Position numbers and translations under genes: made by a program. A model generated the notes under the pieces. The model had not been told where the DNA came from and did no database searches. It saw nothing but the letters and a program-made list of their open reading frames with translations. Shown piece after piece: positions 45,995 through 58,154 of a stretch of 64,000 nucleotides of DNA. The DNA comes from Undaria pinnatifida (taxonomy: Eukaryota; Sar; Phaeophyceae; Laminariales; Alariaceae): assembly GCA_012845835.1 (NCBI GenBank), contig JABAKD010000006.1, positions 11,080,945 to 11,144,944 of the forward strand, given 5' to 3'. Numbering within the stretch: position 1 is the first letter of the stretch; each line of letters starts with the position of its first letter.

Positions 45995-46272
45995 CTTAGA
46001 ATAGAGCCATCCCATGGTAGGGGTGCAGCGGAAGATTCTAAAAAAATTCCTGAGCTCCTAACATGAGGAGCTCAATCTCAACAATCACCCAAAAACATTA
46101 CTTCGAAGACACTTGTTCGCGCAACCCGACCATGCGTTAGTCCTACGAGTGAAACTAACCTACTCGAAAAATTATCATGCTAGCCGATAGTTCCACACTT
46201 GAGGGGGTCAACCGATCAGACACAATTAGTTAATCCAACAACTGCAACCCTTACCGTGGGATGACTCCAAAC
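45995..46272. mobile_element. MITE, CCCACGGTAGGGGTGCA family, copy
   Basis: GCCATCCCATGGTAGGGGTG to GCAACCCTTACCGTGGGATG. It starts about 45 bases after the last recognised lipase exon, and the lipase frame, if unspliced, runs into it and stops there. Confidence 0.75.
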
Positions 46273-46609
46273 CGCGCACTTCGGCCTCGGCCGATCGACG
46301 CCATGCTAAGTGTAGAGTTGCGCACCGTTTTTTTCTCTGAGGCTCTTGACTCGAGGGGCTGTATACTATTAATCGCATAATACCCCTCTAGGGCAAAAAC
46401 TGATTAGGAATAAGCTGAAAGCGCAACCCGGGTCCCCGACGAACAAAACCCAACCCATGTTTATGTATACCAAAAAAAAGTGTTGCGAAACAAGAATAAC
46501 CTTGCGAACGACTTTGAGTTAAAAAGCCCCGTCATAAAATGACGTTCCCCCCAAACGTGCTAGATCTATCGTAATGCTAGTCCTACGCGTTGTTGTGTAG
46601 CCCTTTTAC

Positions 46610-46812
46610 TACAGTACAGTAGGGGTCCCTCAGTGATGCGGTGGTGTGCCAGAGCAATGTGACCGCGTTATTGAGGGAATCCGCCTTCTTCACTCCAGGT
46701 TATGAGTGCAGTTCCCCTATAATAGTAGCGCCACGTGATTCTGACCGCCTTATATCGGAGTACCGCCTCATTCAGACCGCCTTATAGGGGGACACGTACT
46801 GTACTGGAGAAA
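46610..46812. mobile_element. MITE, CAGTAGGGGTCC family, second copy
   Basis: Same architecture as 11795-12000: TACAGTAGGGGTCCCTCAGT at the left, GGGGGACACGTACTGTA at the right, GTGATTCTGACCGCCTTATA inside. Confidence 0.75.
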
Positions 46813-46959
46813 TTTCCCTTTGGGTGTCCACTGAGACGTGGGTGCAGGGTTAACCCTTTGGAGGCCCGTTAATATCGACCAAAAGCAAGAAATTTAGGAT
46901 ATTATCAACCATCCAGGAAGAGTGCAGCAGCACTATTATACTATTAATAGTATGATAAT

Positions 46960-47085
46960 GCGGTGCATGTGTCGTATAGCTCCTACCGTAGCGCTATGAA
47001 CACACCAGTGAACACACTAGTGGACAAACTAGTGAACACACTAGTGAGCACACTCGTGAACACACTAGTGAACACACTAGTGGAA
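46960..47085. repeat. ACACTAGTGAAC 12-mer repeat
   Basis: About eight units of GAACACACTAGT with the ACTAGT palindrome. Confidence 0.85.
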
Positions 47086-47514
47086 ACCGCCTCTACCCGG
47101 CGTCCCGGGCTGCTTCGTGTGACGGATTATGGAATTTTCTATTTATTTCGCCCTTTTTTCCTCTGAAGCCCTACCCAAATGATTTCTACCCCCTGGAGTT
47201 GCATCCCTTTCAGAGGGAAAAACTACATCGTGCCACCTCTCTTCTGTTCCTCGCATGTGGAGGGACTGGATTGCATCGACGGAGACAATTTGGAAGATTA
47301 CTAAAAAAAAATTCATCTGGGGATGCGTAGCCCCGATTCATTTACTCCCACGCCACCTCATTATCGCCTCCTCGAAAAAACATTTATTTAACAACAGTAG
47401 TTCACCCTTTTTATCACCCTTTTGGAGCTTCAGGGGGAAAGAATGACGAAGCATATTGCCGATGACCGCACGTTCCACACGAAGCAAAGCTGGGTGCTGG
47501 CTTAGGAGGGGCTT

Positions 47515-48605
47515 AAATTATGTTCCGATGTACTACACAATCAATCCAAGGAGCTGTACGGCACAATCAATCCAAGGAGCTGTATGACACAATCAACCCC
47601 AGGAGTTGTGCGACACAATCAACCTAAGGTGTTGCACGACACAAATCAATCCGAGGAGTTGTACGACACAATCAATCCAAGGAGTTGTACGACACAAAAC
47701 AATCCCGGGAGTTGTGTTGTACGACACAATCAATCCAAGGACTTGTACGACACTAAAAATCCAAGGAGTTGTACGACACTATAAAAAAGCCAAGGGTTTG
47801 TACGACACAATCAATCCAAGGAGCTGTATGATACAATCAATCCAAGAAGTTGTACGACACAATCAATCCAAGGTGTTGTACAACACAAATCAAATCAAGG
47901 ACTTGCACGGCACAATTAATCCAGGGAGTTGCACGACACAAATCAATCCAAGGAGTCGTACGACACAAATCAATCCAAGGAATTGTACAACAGCAATCAA
48001 TCCAAGGAGTTGTACGACACAATCTCCCCAAGGAAATGCACGACACGAATCAATCCAAGGAGTCGTACAACACAAATCTATCCAAGGAGTTGTACGACAC
48101 AATCAATCCAAGGTGTTGTACAACACAAATCAAATCAAGGACTTGCACGGCACAATTAATCCAGGGAGTTGCACGACACAAATCAATCCAAGGAGTCGTA
48201 CGACACAAATCAATCCAAGGAATTGTACAACAGCAATCAATCCAAGGAGTTGTACGGCACAATCTCCCCAAGGAAATGCACGACACGAATCAACCCAAGG
48301 AGTCGTACAACACAAATCTATCCAAGGAGTTGTACGACACAATAAATCCAAGCAGTTGTACAACACAAATCAAATCAAGGACTTGCACGGCACAATTAAT
48401 CCAGGGAGTTGCACGACACAAATCAATCCAAGGAGTCGTACGACACAAATCAATCCAAGGAATTGTACAACAGCAATCAATCCAAGGAGTTGTACGACAC
48501 AATCTCCCCAAGGAAATGCACGACACGAATCGATCCAAGGAGTCGTACAACACAAATCTATCCAAGGAGTTGTACGACACAATAAATCCAAGCAGTTGTA
48601 TGACA
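47515..48605. repeat. 26/27-bp satellite with 240-bp higher-order period
   Basis: Basic unit ACACAATCAATCCAAGGAGT plus TGTACG. From about 47870 a block of nine units repeats at exactly 240-base steps (same variant units at 47871, 48111, 48351). 240 is a multiple of three, which keeps long frames open on both strands. Confidence 0.95.
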
Positions 48606-48734
48606 CGCGCGTTGCATGATGCATGATACTGCTCATCCTGCTGCTGCGCGTTCACACACAAACGATTGATAAGGCTGCGCGTCTCGATAGTTTCGATCGC
48701 TTTTTTTTGCTCCCAATAAGGTGGAAAAAGGACG

Positions 48735-49010
48735 CGTGCGCTATAGTAGGATAGAGGTAGCCTTCACTTTCTGGCCAACTTTTTCTTCTTGTTCTGAAGG
48801 CAGGAAGGATGCGACTTCTTAACCCAAGGTTGCCGTTCTTATTTTCCCACTACTATTTGTTTGTATATACATGGGCCATGGGTTCGTTTATCGGTTTGCA
48901 TCTTCGGTTTTAGTCTATTAGTAAATCACATTTTGGGTGAGGTATAGAGTAGGTTATCAAGCCACCACGCCTAGAAGGCAAGTTGTGCACCCGGACCGCA
49001 GCATGCGTCA
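48735..49010. mobile_element. MITE, GCGTGCTACGATAGAGGT family, copy
   Basis: GCGTGCGCTATAGTAGGATA to GTGCACCCGGACCGCAGCAT, with CTTCTTAACCCAAGG and CATGGGCCATGGG inside. Confidence 0.7.
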
Positions 49011-49419
49011 AAAGTCAAGCCAGCGGAGAGGGGGGGGAGGCATCGTTGCGCATTCGTTGTTTTGCGTTCTTTAAGACTTTGGCCAACCAAGTCATCGACG
49101 AGATATGCTTGCCGCTCTGCCCCCCCCGCTGCCACGAGGCCTCCAATATACATATATCAGGTGAACCACAAGAGGAGAGTAGAATGTTTGGTAACATAAT
49201 TTAGTTGTATATGTATAAATGAGAAGAATGTTCCGTTCTGAACGTATTTTTTCGGGGCCGTTTGGTTTTTCGTACGGATGTGTCAGCACTCCTTTCATTT
49301 CCGTCGGTTTTCTGGTACATCTGAAATGCAGCAATCGTGAAGTGACGTAATCGTTTCCCTCTGGTGCAGAACTTCAGCTCTCTCTAGAAATTATAGACTC
49401 GGCTGTAAACTCCTCTGGG

Positions 49420-49700
49420 AGTCATCCCACGCTACAATAGGAGTGCAGCAGATTCTAAGAACTTTCTGAGCTCCTGACGTGAGGAGCTAGCTCAATATCA
49501 ACATCAACATCACCCGAAACATGACTTCGAAGGCATTCGTTCGCGCAACCCGATCCAGACTTGTGTGCGCTATAGCCCTAAAGCAAGCATTCTCGAAAAA
49601 TTACTACGCTAACCAATAGTTCCAAACTTGAGGCGCTCAACCGGTATGGAACGTTTGGCCCAAAAAGAACAGCCCCTACCGAGGTATGTCTCCTGGGCTG
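49420..49700. mobile_element. MITE, CCCACGGTAGGGGTGCA family, copy
   Basis: GGGAGTCATCCCACGCTACA to CAGCCCCTACCGAGGTATGT with the same internal GAGCTCCTGACGTGAGGAGC. Confidence 0.7.
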
Positions 49701-50099
49701 TTCGGTGTTACATGCCGGATTACTTTCTGCGCGGTGGCTAGCTTTTTCCAGCTTTCAAGAGTTTCCCCCCCTCTTTTTAACCCTGCGACACCTCCCGGAT
49801 TTCAAGCCAACCACCATCCCGAAAGGGAAGCTTGTACTTGGTATGATAAATGATATGCAGCTCAGGGACTCCTAGGAAGAAGCGTAAATGCTATCCCAGA
49901 GAGCGGGATTTTCTCGTTTGGGAGAGGGTGTACTCTACCGAAACTTCGCTGAAACCGCTCCAGGATTTGTTTGTTTCCTGTACGTCTCTGCCCGCCTTTC
50001 TTGCTGGGCTGTTTGTTACGCGGCACCTGGTATGACTCATCCCGCAGCAGGGGTAGCGGTTTTTTGGGGGCCAAACGTTTCTGACCTTCTGAACCCTGT

Positions 50100-52100
50100 T
50101 ACCGCTTGAGCTTGTCAAGTGTAAAATTATCGGTTGTTCGTATAATAATGTTGTGAGTATAGTATATATTACGGAGATTCACTGTTAGGACTAATTATTG
50201 AAAGACAAAGGGGGCAAAAGAGCCCCCCCCCCCCCTTGTTTAATAGCGTTCGAGGCATATTTATTTTGTTGGCTGGTCTTACCAGGTATACCGAGCCTCA
50301 ATAGAACACAGTCGTAGCGAAGGAGAGAGAGCTCGCCTGAAAGGTGGCGATGCTTTCCTTTTGTGTGTGTGTTTTCATCCTGTTAACAATAGATCTCCGT
50401 AGTAGCATAGTATGTCTTTTAGGACTACTAGCCCATAGAAAATGTTGGTCCGGGTGCGAAAAAACAATGTAAACGAATGTCTTCGAAGTCATGTTTCGGG
50501 CGACGATCGATGATGTTGATATTGGGCTCCTCATGTTAGGTGCTCGGGAAATTTCTCAGAATCTTCTGCACTCCTACGGTAGAGTGGGATGTGACTCTTA
50601 TCCCGCCCTGTAGACTAAACTATCAAATCGTTTGGGATGATCGGTGTTTCTTGCCGGGTTACCTGTGCGGTACCTATTTTTATGTACTCCGAGTATTTCT
50701 TTGTTTTTCAGGCGTTTTCCTCCCCTTTCATTAGACTTGCGAAACCCCCGGGACGTCAAGCCAACCGCATCCTGAAGGGGAAGCTTGTAATACGTGTCGC
50801 CTCGTAAAAGTCAAACTTGTATTCACGTTTTTCCGTAAAAATAAAAAATGAAGTTTTTTATTTCACCGAAGGTTCGGGTTTGGGATACACTACTGTCTCC
50901 CTCGGGAATCGCTCTCGAGAAAATGGCAATTGTGTGTACAATAAGTGCTCTTCGACGCGATCTGTCTTGTCGTTTCGTTCTATCGCGCGCGGCAGGTGGA
51001 GGCTTTGATTATGCAGATGGCGCCCGACAAATTGAGTACGGCCGGCTGATGGTTGCCCTTCCGCTTTTTTTCAGTCGTGAGAGGCGTCATGTGGGGTGGG
51101 GGCGGAGAGAAGGACGGAGGGTTGGGGGGGGGGGTGAGTTGGTAGGGAGGGGCATCCATTCATGCCGTCACGCGTGTGTCGCGATCTGGCCAATGGTCGA
51201 CCACGCGCCTTCCCCTTGCAAACGGTGCCCTACATTTTTGACACGGCTGATAGTGACTCTGCAGATTTTTGTACCTTTGTGGAAGCGTTATTAGCGACGG
51301 AGGGTTGAAGGGAAGACAGGGGAAGGGGGGGGGGTAGTCATTTTGTGCATAGCTGTAGTCATCAGGGCCATAGACCTCCGCACCCCTGCAATGTCGGGAC
51401 GGAGCAAGATGGGTACTCACCGACGAAGCAGACATTGCTGAAACGGTAGGGAGGCATCAGCGCTCTCACTTACTTGTTTGTCGCGGCTTGGCCCAAGGCT
51501 GACCACGCCCCTCCTCCCTGGTGGAGATATTGCTGCTGGCGCTTCTCATATGCAAACGGTTATCGACCGTCACCGCAAAAGTAGCCGCCGTTTTTTTTCC
51601 CGTCAACGAAGCAGGAAACAGGCGACTGGTGTATCACGAAGCGTGAAAACTTGAGTATCAACCGATCAAGAGAACTCATAGCTGACAGTTTTTTTTTGTT
51701 TTTGTTTTTGCAAAACAGTACGAAGACCCCTCAGCCGTGATATCGATATTTTCGTCGAAGCTCATTTTATGCAAGCTGCCTGCGATTCTTGCGTATGGAT
51801 TGAAAGGGCACATATACCTCAACGAAAACGAGGCGTTGCGAGGAGTAGAAGGAGGAGGGGAAGGGGGGGGGGGGAGAGTGGTTGTATATTTTTACCTGTA
51901 TAGTCTATGGTGAAGTATCACTACGTCGTTCTCTTCGCGTACTGCACATAATAGGACTGTACGTACCAGGAGGCTTTATGAAGCGGTGCCATTTGTTGTC
52001 GTTTAGTTTGCAGAGTTGGCGCTAGTCCTCCTCGGGCTCTGAAATAGCTTTTAGGCTCGCTGCCTTGTTGCTAGCAGGAAAAGCACAGCATGAGGCTGCA
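50100..52100. other. Intergenic, repeat remnants only
   Basis: A reversed CCCACGGTAGGGG MITE piece (50450-50600), poly-C/G tracts (50222, 51125, 51330, 51865), and a partial GTACTC repeat near 51335. The frames at 50817-51294 show no recognised motif. Confidence 0.45.
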
Positions 52101-52372
52101 TGAGTAGTCAGTCCGGCGGCACCTCCAGCAGCAGCGGCAGCAGCAGCAATAGCGGGCGGCTCCAATTTTTGAAAATTCCACGGTCGGCGCCCGTGGTCAG
52201 CACTTTATCGCGTGGCTTTGGTGTTGCGCGACGCTTTGTTCCTGCCAGTGCGCCATCCAGCTGCAGCTCTGCAGCACGAACATACCTATATGTACTGTTG
52301 TATAGCAGTGTCCTGTTTTTCGCCTGTCTTTTTCCGCGTTGCTCCATCACAGCAGGTTTTAGGAGGAGGGTC

Positions 52373-52425
52373 ATCGGTCTTCTAAATGTGGGTCGTAAGT
52401 TCGAATCCTATAAAAAAATAACGCA
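52373..52425 (+). other. tRNA-Arg(UCU)-like remnant
   Basis: ATCGGTCTTCTAAATGTGGG and AAGTTCGAATCCTATAA resemble the anticodon arm (loop with TCT) and T-arm of tRNA-Arg. The D-arm and acceptor stem are not convincing, so it is more likely a SINE head or tRNA pseudogene. Confidence 0.45.
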
Positions 52426-52611
52426 TGAAACTCAGTTTTTGATATATTTTTGCAAAAATGGCACTCACTTCGGGGATGTTTCGAAACCCTTGGTGACGGA
52501 GCTCACCTAACAAGTTGGCCGCCCGGATCCTTTGGGGCGGTGGGGAGTTCGCGTTTGCGAGCAGAAAGCGCTTCCTGGTCGGACAGAGGTACGGGCGTAG
52601 ACCCAACCCAC

Positions 52612-52636
52612 CCCCTAGCCCTAACCCTAACCCTAT
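52612..52636. repeat. Short interstitial telomere-type repeat
   Basis: CCCTAGCCCTAACCCTAACC then CTATG: three to four TTAGGG units on the minus strand. Shorter ones near 25449 and 42060-42150. Confidence 0.75.
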
Positions 52637-52654
52637 GTGGACGGGTTTTTTCTT

Positions 52655-52915
52655 GATGGGAGGGGTCCTATTCTTTTGTTTCAAATATATATAGTCTATA
52701 TATATATTGTAGAGAAATATTCTAAGGACGTCAGCCGTGAGTTCGACGAATTTTGGGTTAATACTCATCTTCGCAAGCTGCGTTGTTGGTACTAGTAATA
52801 TACTGTATGGGTGAGTTTTTATTGGGAGGGGTCCTATTTTTTTTTGGTTTCGTAGCGTTGGTGTTTTTACTTCAGGTGGGGAATTTTGAGCTAGATCTAA
52901 CATCGTATCTATTTT
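52655..52915. repeat. Dispersed repeat with GGGAGGGGTCCT
   Basis: GATGGGAGGGGTCCTATTCT, GTCAGCCGTGAGTTCGACGA and ATACTCATCTTCGCAAGCTG. Close relatives at 53155-53405 and, reversed, 61080-61260; shorter pieces near 16980-17060, 38400 and 51670. Confidence 0.8.
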
Positions 52916-53094
52916 AGAAATTTATTGCTGTAGTTTCCACTATATTGCTCTATCATATTATGGTAGGTGGTTTAATTTGTTTTTTCCCCCGCTTTAGTAT
53001 CGGGACGAGTACGAATACAACGTATCACTAGTTATCTAATATGTTAATATTAATACAGCATTCGAGAATAAAAGTCGGCTAATCCCAGAATAAA

Positions 53095-53405
53095 AAAAAC
53101 CCTGTGGGACTCGAACCCACGGTTCCAAATTGATACGTCCTCACTCTTAACATTTTATAAAAACATTTTCAGAACGCCAGCTGTGGGTTCGACGAAATTC
53201 GGGTCATTACTCATATTTTCAAGTTGCTTGTTGGTACTTGTAATATACTCTATGGGTGATTTTTTCTTAATGGGAGGGGTCCTACTCTTTAAAAAAAAAA
53301 AAAAAAAAATCTCCACAATAATGATTGGTGTTGGTATTTTTACTCTAGGTGGGGGATTTTGAACTAGATCTAACATCATATCTATTTTGCAAATTTTTAT
53401 CTGTA
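53095..53405 (-). mobile_element. SINE-like unit: tRNA T-arm plus GGGAGGGGTCCT body
   Basis: On the minus strand CCGTGGGTTCGAGTCCCACA is a perfect T-arm with B box, followed 3' on the plus strand side by a copy of the repeat body (53155-53405). The T-arm pairs GTGGG with CCCAC. No full cloverleaf. Confidence 0.5.
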
Positions 53406-53779
53406 GTTTCCACTATATTGCTTCATCATAATATGTATGGTAGATGGTTTGCTATTGGATTGCTTGGTCAGGGTTGTTTGTCCAGGGTGCCTGATCGTAT
53501 GAGATGACGTTGGTTGCATTAATAATTATAAGCGCCAGGGACCAACACGATGGTCGGTGTTCCCCGAAGTCGTTACACGCCACGCAAAACGCGCAACCGA
53601 TCTACTTTGGCTGAGCCCCCCCCAATCCCCGGCCTACACCCCCCGTTCCCCCCCCAACCCCCCGCCCCCTCTCCCCGCCAACTCCTCCCGACAAACCGCG
53701 CCGTAAACAGCCATTATCACAAGGAACCGGCCGAAAATAAATATTCAAGAGTGACACCAAGTAGACGGTACTTTCAGAA

Positions 53780-53945
53780 GAGTACTTTGGTGGTGCCTCT
53801 ATAGTGCCGGCGTATGCCAGCCGACAATACCGGCACTACTCCGCATACCGCTACTACTGGCCGTTCCCACCCGTGCCAAGCGATTTTACAGGCACTACAC
53901 CGGGCAACCGGCACTACACAGGGACCACTGCTGTACTACGTTTTT
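53780..53945. mobile_element. MITE, CCGGCACTATAGAGG family, copy
   Basis: GGTGCCTCTATAGTGCCGG at the left; GGCACTACACAGGGACCACT at the right. Confidence 0.7.
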
Positions 53946-54402
53946 GCACATTCGGGCGCTCCTTTTCTAAGCCTTGCCCGGCAATCATCTCGCTGCGCAG
54001 CAAAACCGCGTCCTATCCATCGAGCGAGAATAAAACTGTACCAGCAAGTTTCAGTAGTAATTAGCTGAACTCGCTGACGTGGCAGTCCCGTCCCTTTCCT
54101 TCCCTTCCAAACTCACTGAGATGAGTTCTGTCCCGTCCTTCCCCCTTCGGTACGAGCGCGTACAAAACACGGTACAGAGCTACTACGTACGTACTACTCT
54201 TATTTTTTAAACGCCACTTTTTTTTTATACCTAGTGCTCGGAGGCTTTTTTCCCCCGAGGACTTTTATCTCGGACAAAACGCAGCCAAGCCGAAATGCGC
54301 AAGAGTACTCTGCATGGTTCAAGTACATGTTATCACAAGAATAAAAATATTGCACGCACCATGCCGATATTTTCACTTGACAAATAACGCTATAAAAAAA
54401 TA

Positions 54403-54597
54403 CAGTACTGGTTCCTCTACACTCGTAGCGCTGGTATGTGCCAGCCGGAAACACCGGCACTATACAAGCAACCCGCACTACTCCGCATGCTGCCACTACT
54501 GGTTGATTCCGTCTATGCCAAGCGATTTCACAGGCACTAAAGAGGGCAACCGGCAACAATCAACCGGCACTATAGAGGAACCACTACTGTACTGCAC
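54403..54597. mobile_element. MITE, CCGGCACTATAGAGG family, best copy
   Basis: Terminal inverted repeats CAGTACTGGTTCCTCTA and TAGAGGAACCACTACTGTAC, with CCGGCACTAT motifs next to both ends and GCCAAGCGATTTCACAGGCA shared by all copies. Confidence 0.78.
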
Positions 54598-54749
54598 GCA
54601 GCACGTAAGAGCAACGATAACGATTTTGAGGTTTTGAGGCAGTAGACCTTGGAGTAAACTCTAGGCAACAGCATGCACCATGACGATAGTATAGTACCAC
54701 ACAAGGAGGTGAACGTTTGTTCCTACGTCTGACGTGGACCATCATTTAC

Positions 54750-54968
54750 AGGTCGTTCCACGGGCCGGGTCGCTTCTCGCGGGGCGGGTTGGCTCAGGGT
54801 GACCTTATCCGACCTGACCCGACCGGCCCGTGATATTTGAAAACCTCCTGTCCTTACCCGACCCATCCCGTGAAACCTTCTGACCCGACCCGACTCGGCC
54901 CGCGACAGTTTAGAAAACTCCTGACCCGGCCCGCGGGTCGGGTCACGACACGAGAAAAACCCTGAATA
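54750..54968. mobile_element. GACCCG-repeat element, copy
   Basis: GGGCCGGGTCGCTTCTCGCG to CGAGAAAAACCCTG with the same internal CTCCTGACCCG spacers. Confidence 0.55.
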
Positions 54969-55164
54969 TGCATGTATAACGCCAATATTGTCACACGAGC
55001 AACAACGCTAACCCCGCGTGCACCGTGCCGATAGTACCACACAAGGAAATGAACGATAGTTCCAATTGATAAATTTCGTGTGCAGCACTACCTCTCGCAC
55101 CGTGCCGATACCATCACACCAAGAAAATGAATACTTGCTCCAGAATCTTGGGTGGAGCATTTTA

Positions 55165-55420
55165 CCGCAGGCGGTGCAATCGATAAGTAGTCGCTCGCCT
55201 AGGCGGTGCAACCGATAACGCTTCGCTCGCCTAGGCGGTGCAACCGAAAACGCTGAGCTCGCCTTGGCGGCGCAACCGATAACGCGTCGCTCGCCTGGGC
55301 GGTGCAACCGATAACGCTTTGTTCGCCCAGGCAGGCGGCGCAATCGATAACGCTCCGCTCGCCCAGACGGTGGGTGCGACCGATAACGCTTCGCTCGCCT
55401 CGGGGCCTCAGATCAAACAT
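55165..55420. repeat. ~35-bp minisatellite
   Basis: Seven units of GCTCGCCTAGGCGGTGCAAC with CGATAACGCTTC. Confidence 0.92.
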
Positions 55421-55664
55421 GTCAGGAGACAGCATTTTCCCCCCGGCAGACAGCAATGTTGCTTAAATTTCCCTTGGCTGGCACCAAACTACTAGGTTTT
55501 AGTGGTACACTTGGCCCCACGCCGTTGACAGCGCACGTTGTCTCTTGACAAGATACGCCCCCTGATATGTTTGCCTCAGACACGCAAAAAAACGTCGGTG
55601 AACTATAATCTGGGGGAGCGCCCTGCCAACCAAGTATGTCAGGAGACGGACGCTTTACCCCTTG

Positions 55665-55815
55665 AAGGAACTGCCTCCTACCCTAACACTAGTACACTAG
55701 GAGACCGGGCTGACCACGTTGACTGACCGCCTCATATCCTATGACTAGTGTACTAGGATACCGGCTTGACCCCCGTGACTGATCGCCTCCTACGCTAAAA
55801 CCAGTATATTAAGAT
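55665..55815. repeat. ~62-bp tandem repeat, three units
   Basis: Units share ACTAGTGTACTAGGATACCG and TGACTGACCGCCTC with growing divergence. Confidence 0.8.
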
Positions 55816-56889
55816 CAAACGAGGGTCTTGACGTGCTCGAGAAGATCGCGCCTCCTAAAAGGTAACCTGCGCGAGCACCAGCAAAAGCCCCAAAAGTATA
55901 CGAATGAAAAACACGTCTCGTCTCTATAAACCCTCTGCGCCCTTCCCCCCTCCCTCCCTTCCCCCACTCCGCCATCCCTTCTCGTCCTATAATTTTCGCA
56001 AACGACGGAGAAAATATGAAATCACGACAGTTTTTATATAATGAACCGGTTTTTGATCGTTTCTGAATTTGAATGGGATGCTACACCACTGTGTACTACC
56101 GAAATCACACAACAAAACAGAAACACAGTAGCAGTAGCAAACTTTGTGGACGGTTGTACATATAACAGTAGCACCATCTCGACAAGTGACTACCCCCCTC
56201 ACATATCGATACCCTCTCCATTCCCCCCCCTCTCCCATCCCCTCCCCCCTCCCCCGCCCCCCGCCTCTTCTTCCTTAAAAGTCAATGCCTAGGAAGGCGA
56301 TAAAAACAAAACGATACAAATACTGTACTCCGCTTCCTGAAACACAACGAATAGGAAGGAGGGAATAAAAAATACAATACAATACACAACAAAGCCAAGC
56401 CGTACAATACAAAACAAACACAAAAAACACAAAACGAAAAACAACTATCGGGTACTAAGGGGGGTCACCGACTTGTACCCTTGATGAGGACACACAAACC
56501 GTGATACGCACGATCGGGGTATCACACACAGCTTGCACAGATGAGTTTCGACGAAGTTCTCGACCTCACAGCTGGAGTGGATTTATAAGTTTTACCAAAA
56601 ACGAAAAAAACAAAAAAAACAAAACAAAACAAAACAAAAAACAAAAAATAGCAGAGCCGAAAAAAAAGAGAAAAAAAAAGGCCAAAAATAAAACACATAC
56701 AACCAAGACAAGACAGACACCACATAACCCAAAACGTATAAAAAAAAAGGGCGGGGGGGGGGGCTGATACCGCCCCATCCACGCCACGCGGTGCCGCACC
56801 TCGCGGCAACATGAAAACTACGACGACGGCATTGACAGCACCACCACAACCACCACGACAAACGTACACGCCAGCGAGCGAAGGCCTTA

Positions 56890-57095
56890 AATTAGGGCGT
56901 TACTTTCGCGAGTCCGGTCGCTGCTCGCCGGTCGGGTCGGGTCGGGTCGGTCAGTGAGATTTGAAAACCTCCTGGTCCGTCCCAACCCGGCCCGTGAGCA
57001 TTCGAACACCTGCCGGTCCGACCCGACTCGCTCCGCGACACTTTGGAAACCTCCCCGACTCGACCCGCGACACTGGTCAACACTCGTCAAAACCC
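56890..57095. mobile_element. GACCCG-repeat element, copy
   Basis: GGTCGGGTCGGGTCGGGTCG followed by CTCCTGGTCCG-type and CGACCCGCGACA motifs, ending near GTCAAAACCCTTG. Confidence 0.5.
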
Positions 57096-57374
57096 TTGCT
57101 TGAACCCATTTCCACCTCCAACAAAATATCCTAGTGTAAATCCGAGTGTTTTTTCCCCGTGTCGGGAGTGCGGTGCTACAACGGTTCAGAACTGCATCCA
57201 CGTTTTAGGGACAACCGGTTCGGAATTTGTGTGGGATGATTCTTCGAAGCTATGAACGGCTAGAGTGTCAACGGCTACACACGCCTAGTGACAACGCCGT
57301 GCCCATACGGTCGACGATAGCAATGTCAGCTCGATGACATCGACACTGAATATCTCTGCAATTCTTCCAGCACA

Positions 57375-57530
57375 TTGTGAGCACGTGCTGAGAATATTCT
57401 GAGAATATTCTGAGAACGTTTTGAGCATGTCCTGAGAACGTTCTGAGCATGTCCATAGAACGTTCTGAGAATATTCTGAGCATGCCCTGATCATGCCCCA
57501 AGCATGTCCCAAGCATGCCCTGAGGCTGTC
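57375..57530. repeat. GAGAATATTCT/GAGCATGTCC 10-11-mer array
   Basis: About a dozen short units, with palindromic cores GAATATTC and GAACGTTC. Confidence 0.9.
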
Positions 57531-57977
57531 CTGATCTCGTCGTAACGCTGCCGCTGCCGCCACCGCGGCCCCCGCAGCCGCCGCCCCGATGCTGCGCAAC
57601 AATAAAAACCAGGGCATGCCGGCCAAAAGTAATGTACAAAATAAAAAACGTACACCGCCAAACACAGCTAATGAAATCGACAGAATAATGAACCGGCGAA
57701 GAAAAAACGAGATCGAAGCAGCCACCGCGCCGCCGTTCCGCACTTGCTCACCGAAAAAAAACCAGTGTGCACCAACAAACAAAAACAATGCATATAAAAA
57801 AAATCAGCGCACAACAAGAAAAAATCAATGCACACCAACAAAACATTCAATGCGCACCAACAAAACAAAACCATCAACAAGAAAAACAATGCACACCCCA
57901 CAAAAAATTAACGCACGCCCCCCAAAAATGTGATAATGTACACCGACAAACACTCAATGCACGCCGAATAATTAAAC

Positions 57978-58154
57978 CCGGCGAAGCAATCGAACAACGC
58001 CGGCGATCATTCCATCCATCGCGGGTAGGTCAATGAGGTCAATCAGGGGGGAGGCGGGCTCGCAACGCCCACCACCACCACCGCCACCAACAGTGTCAAG
58101 AGCCTTGAGGGTGCCCACTACGAAGGCCCTCAAACCAACGTAGACGGCGGGGAT
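57978..58154 (-). CDS. Possible internal exon, unknown product
   Basis: A minus frame of about 59 codons between a weak acceptor (AATGAG) and a GG/GTTTAA donor, reading VIPAVYVGLRAFVVGTLKAL, a Gly run, then LIDLIDLPAMDGMIAGVVRL and LRR. The hydrophobic, helix-like pattern and absence of low complexity outside the Gly run suggest coding. It lies downstream of the ABHD17-like gene on the same strand. No other exons of a gene were identified. Confidence 0.25.

Noticed and set aside
47606-48626. Open frames of 337 and 258 codons
   Set aside because: They lie wholly within the 26/27-base satellite and stay open because the block length is a multiple of three; frames are open on both strands.
53095-53155. 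Functional tRNA gene on the minus strand
   Set aside because: The T-arm is perfect, but no matching acceptor stem, D-loop or anticodon arm could be folded.
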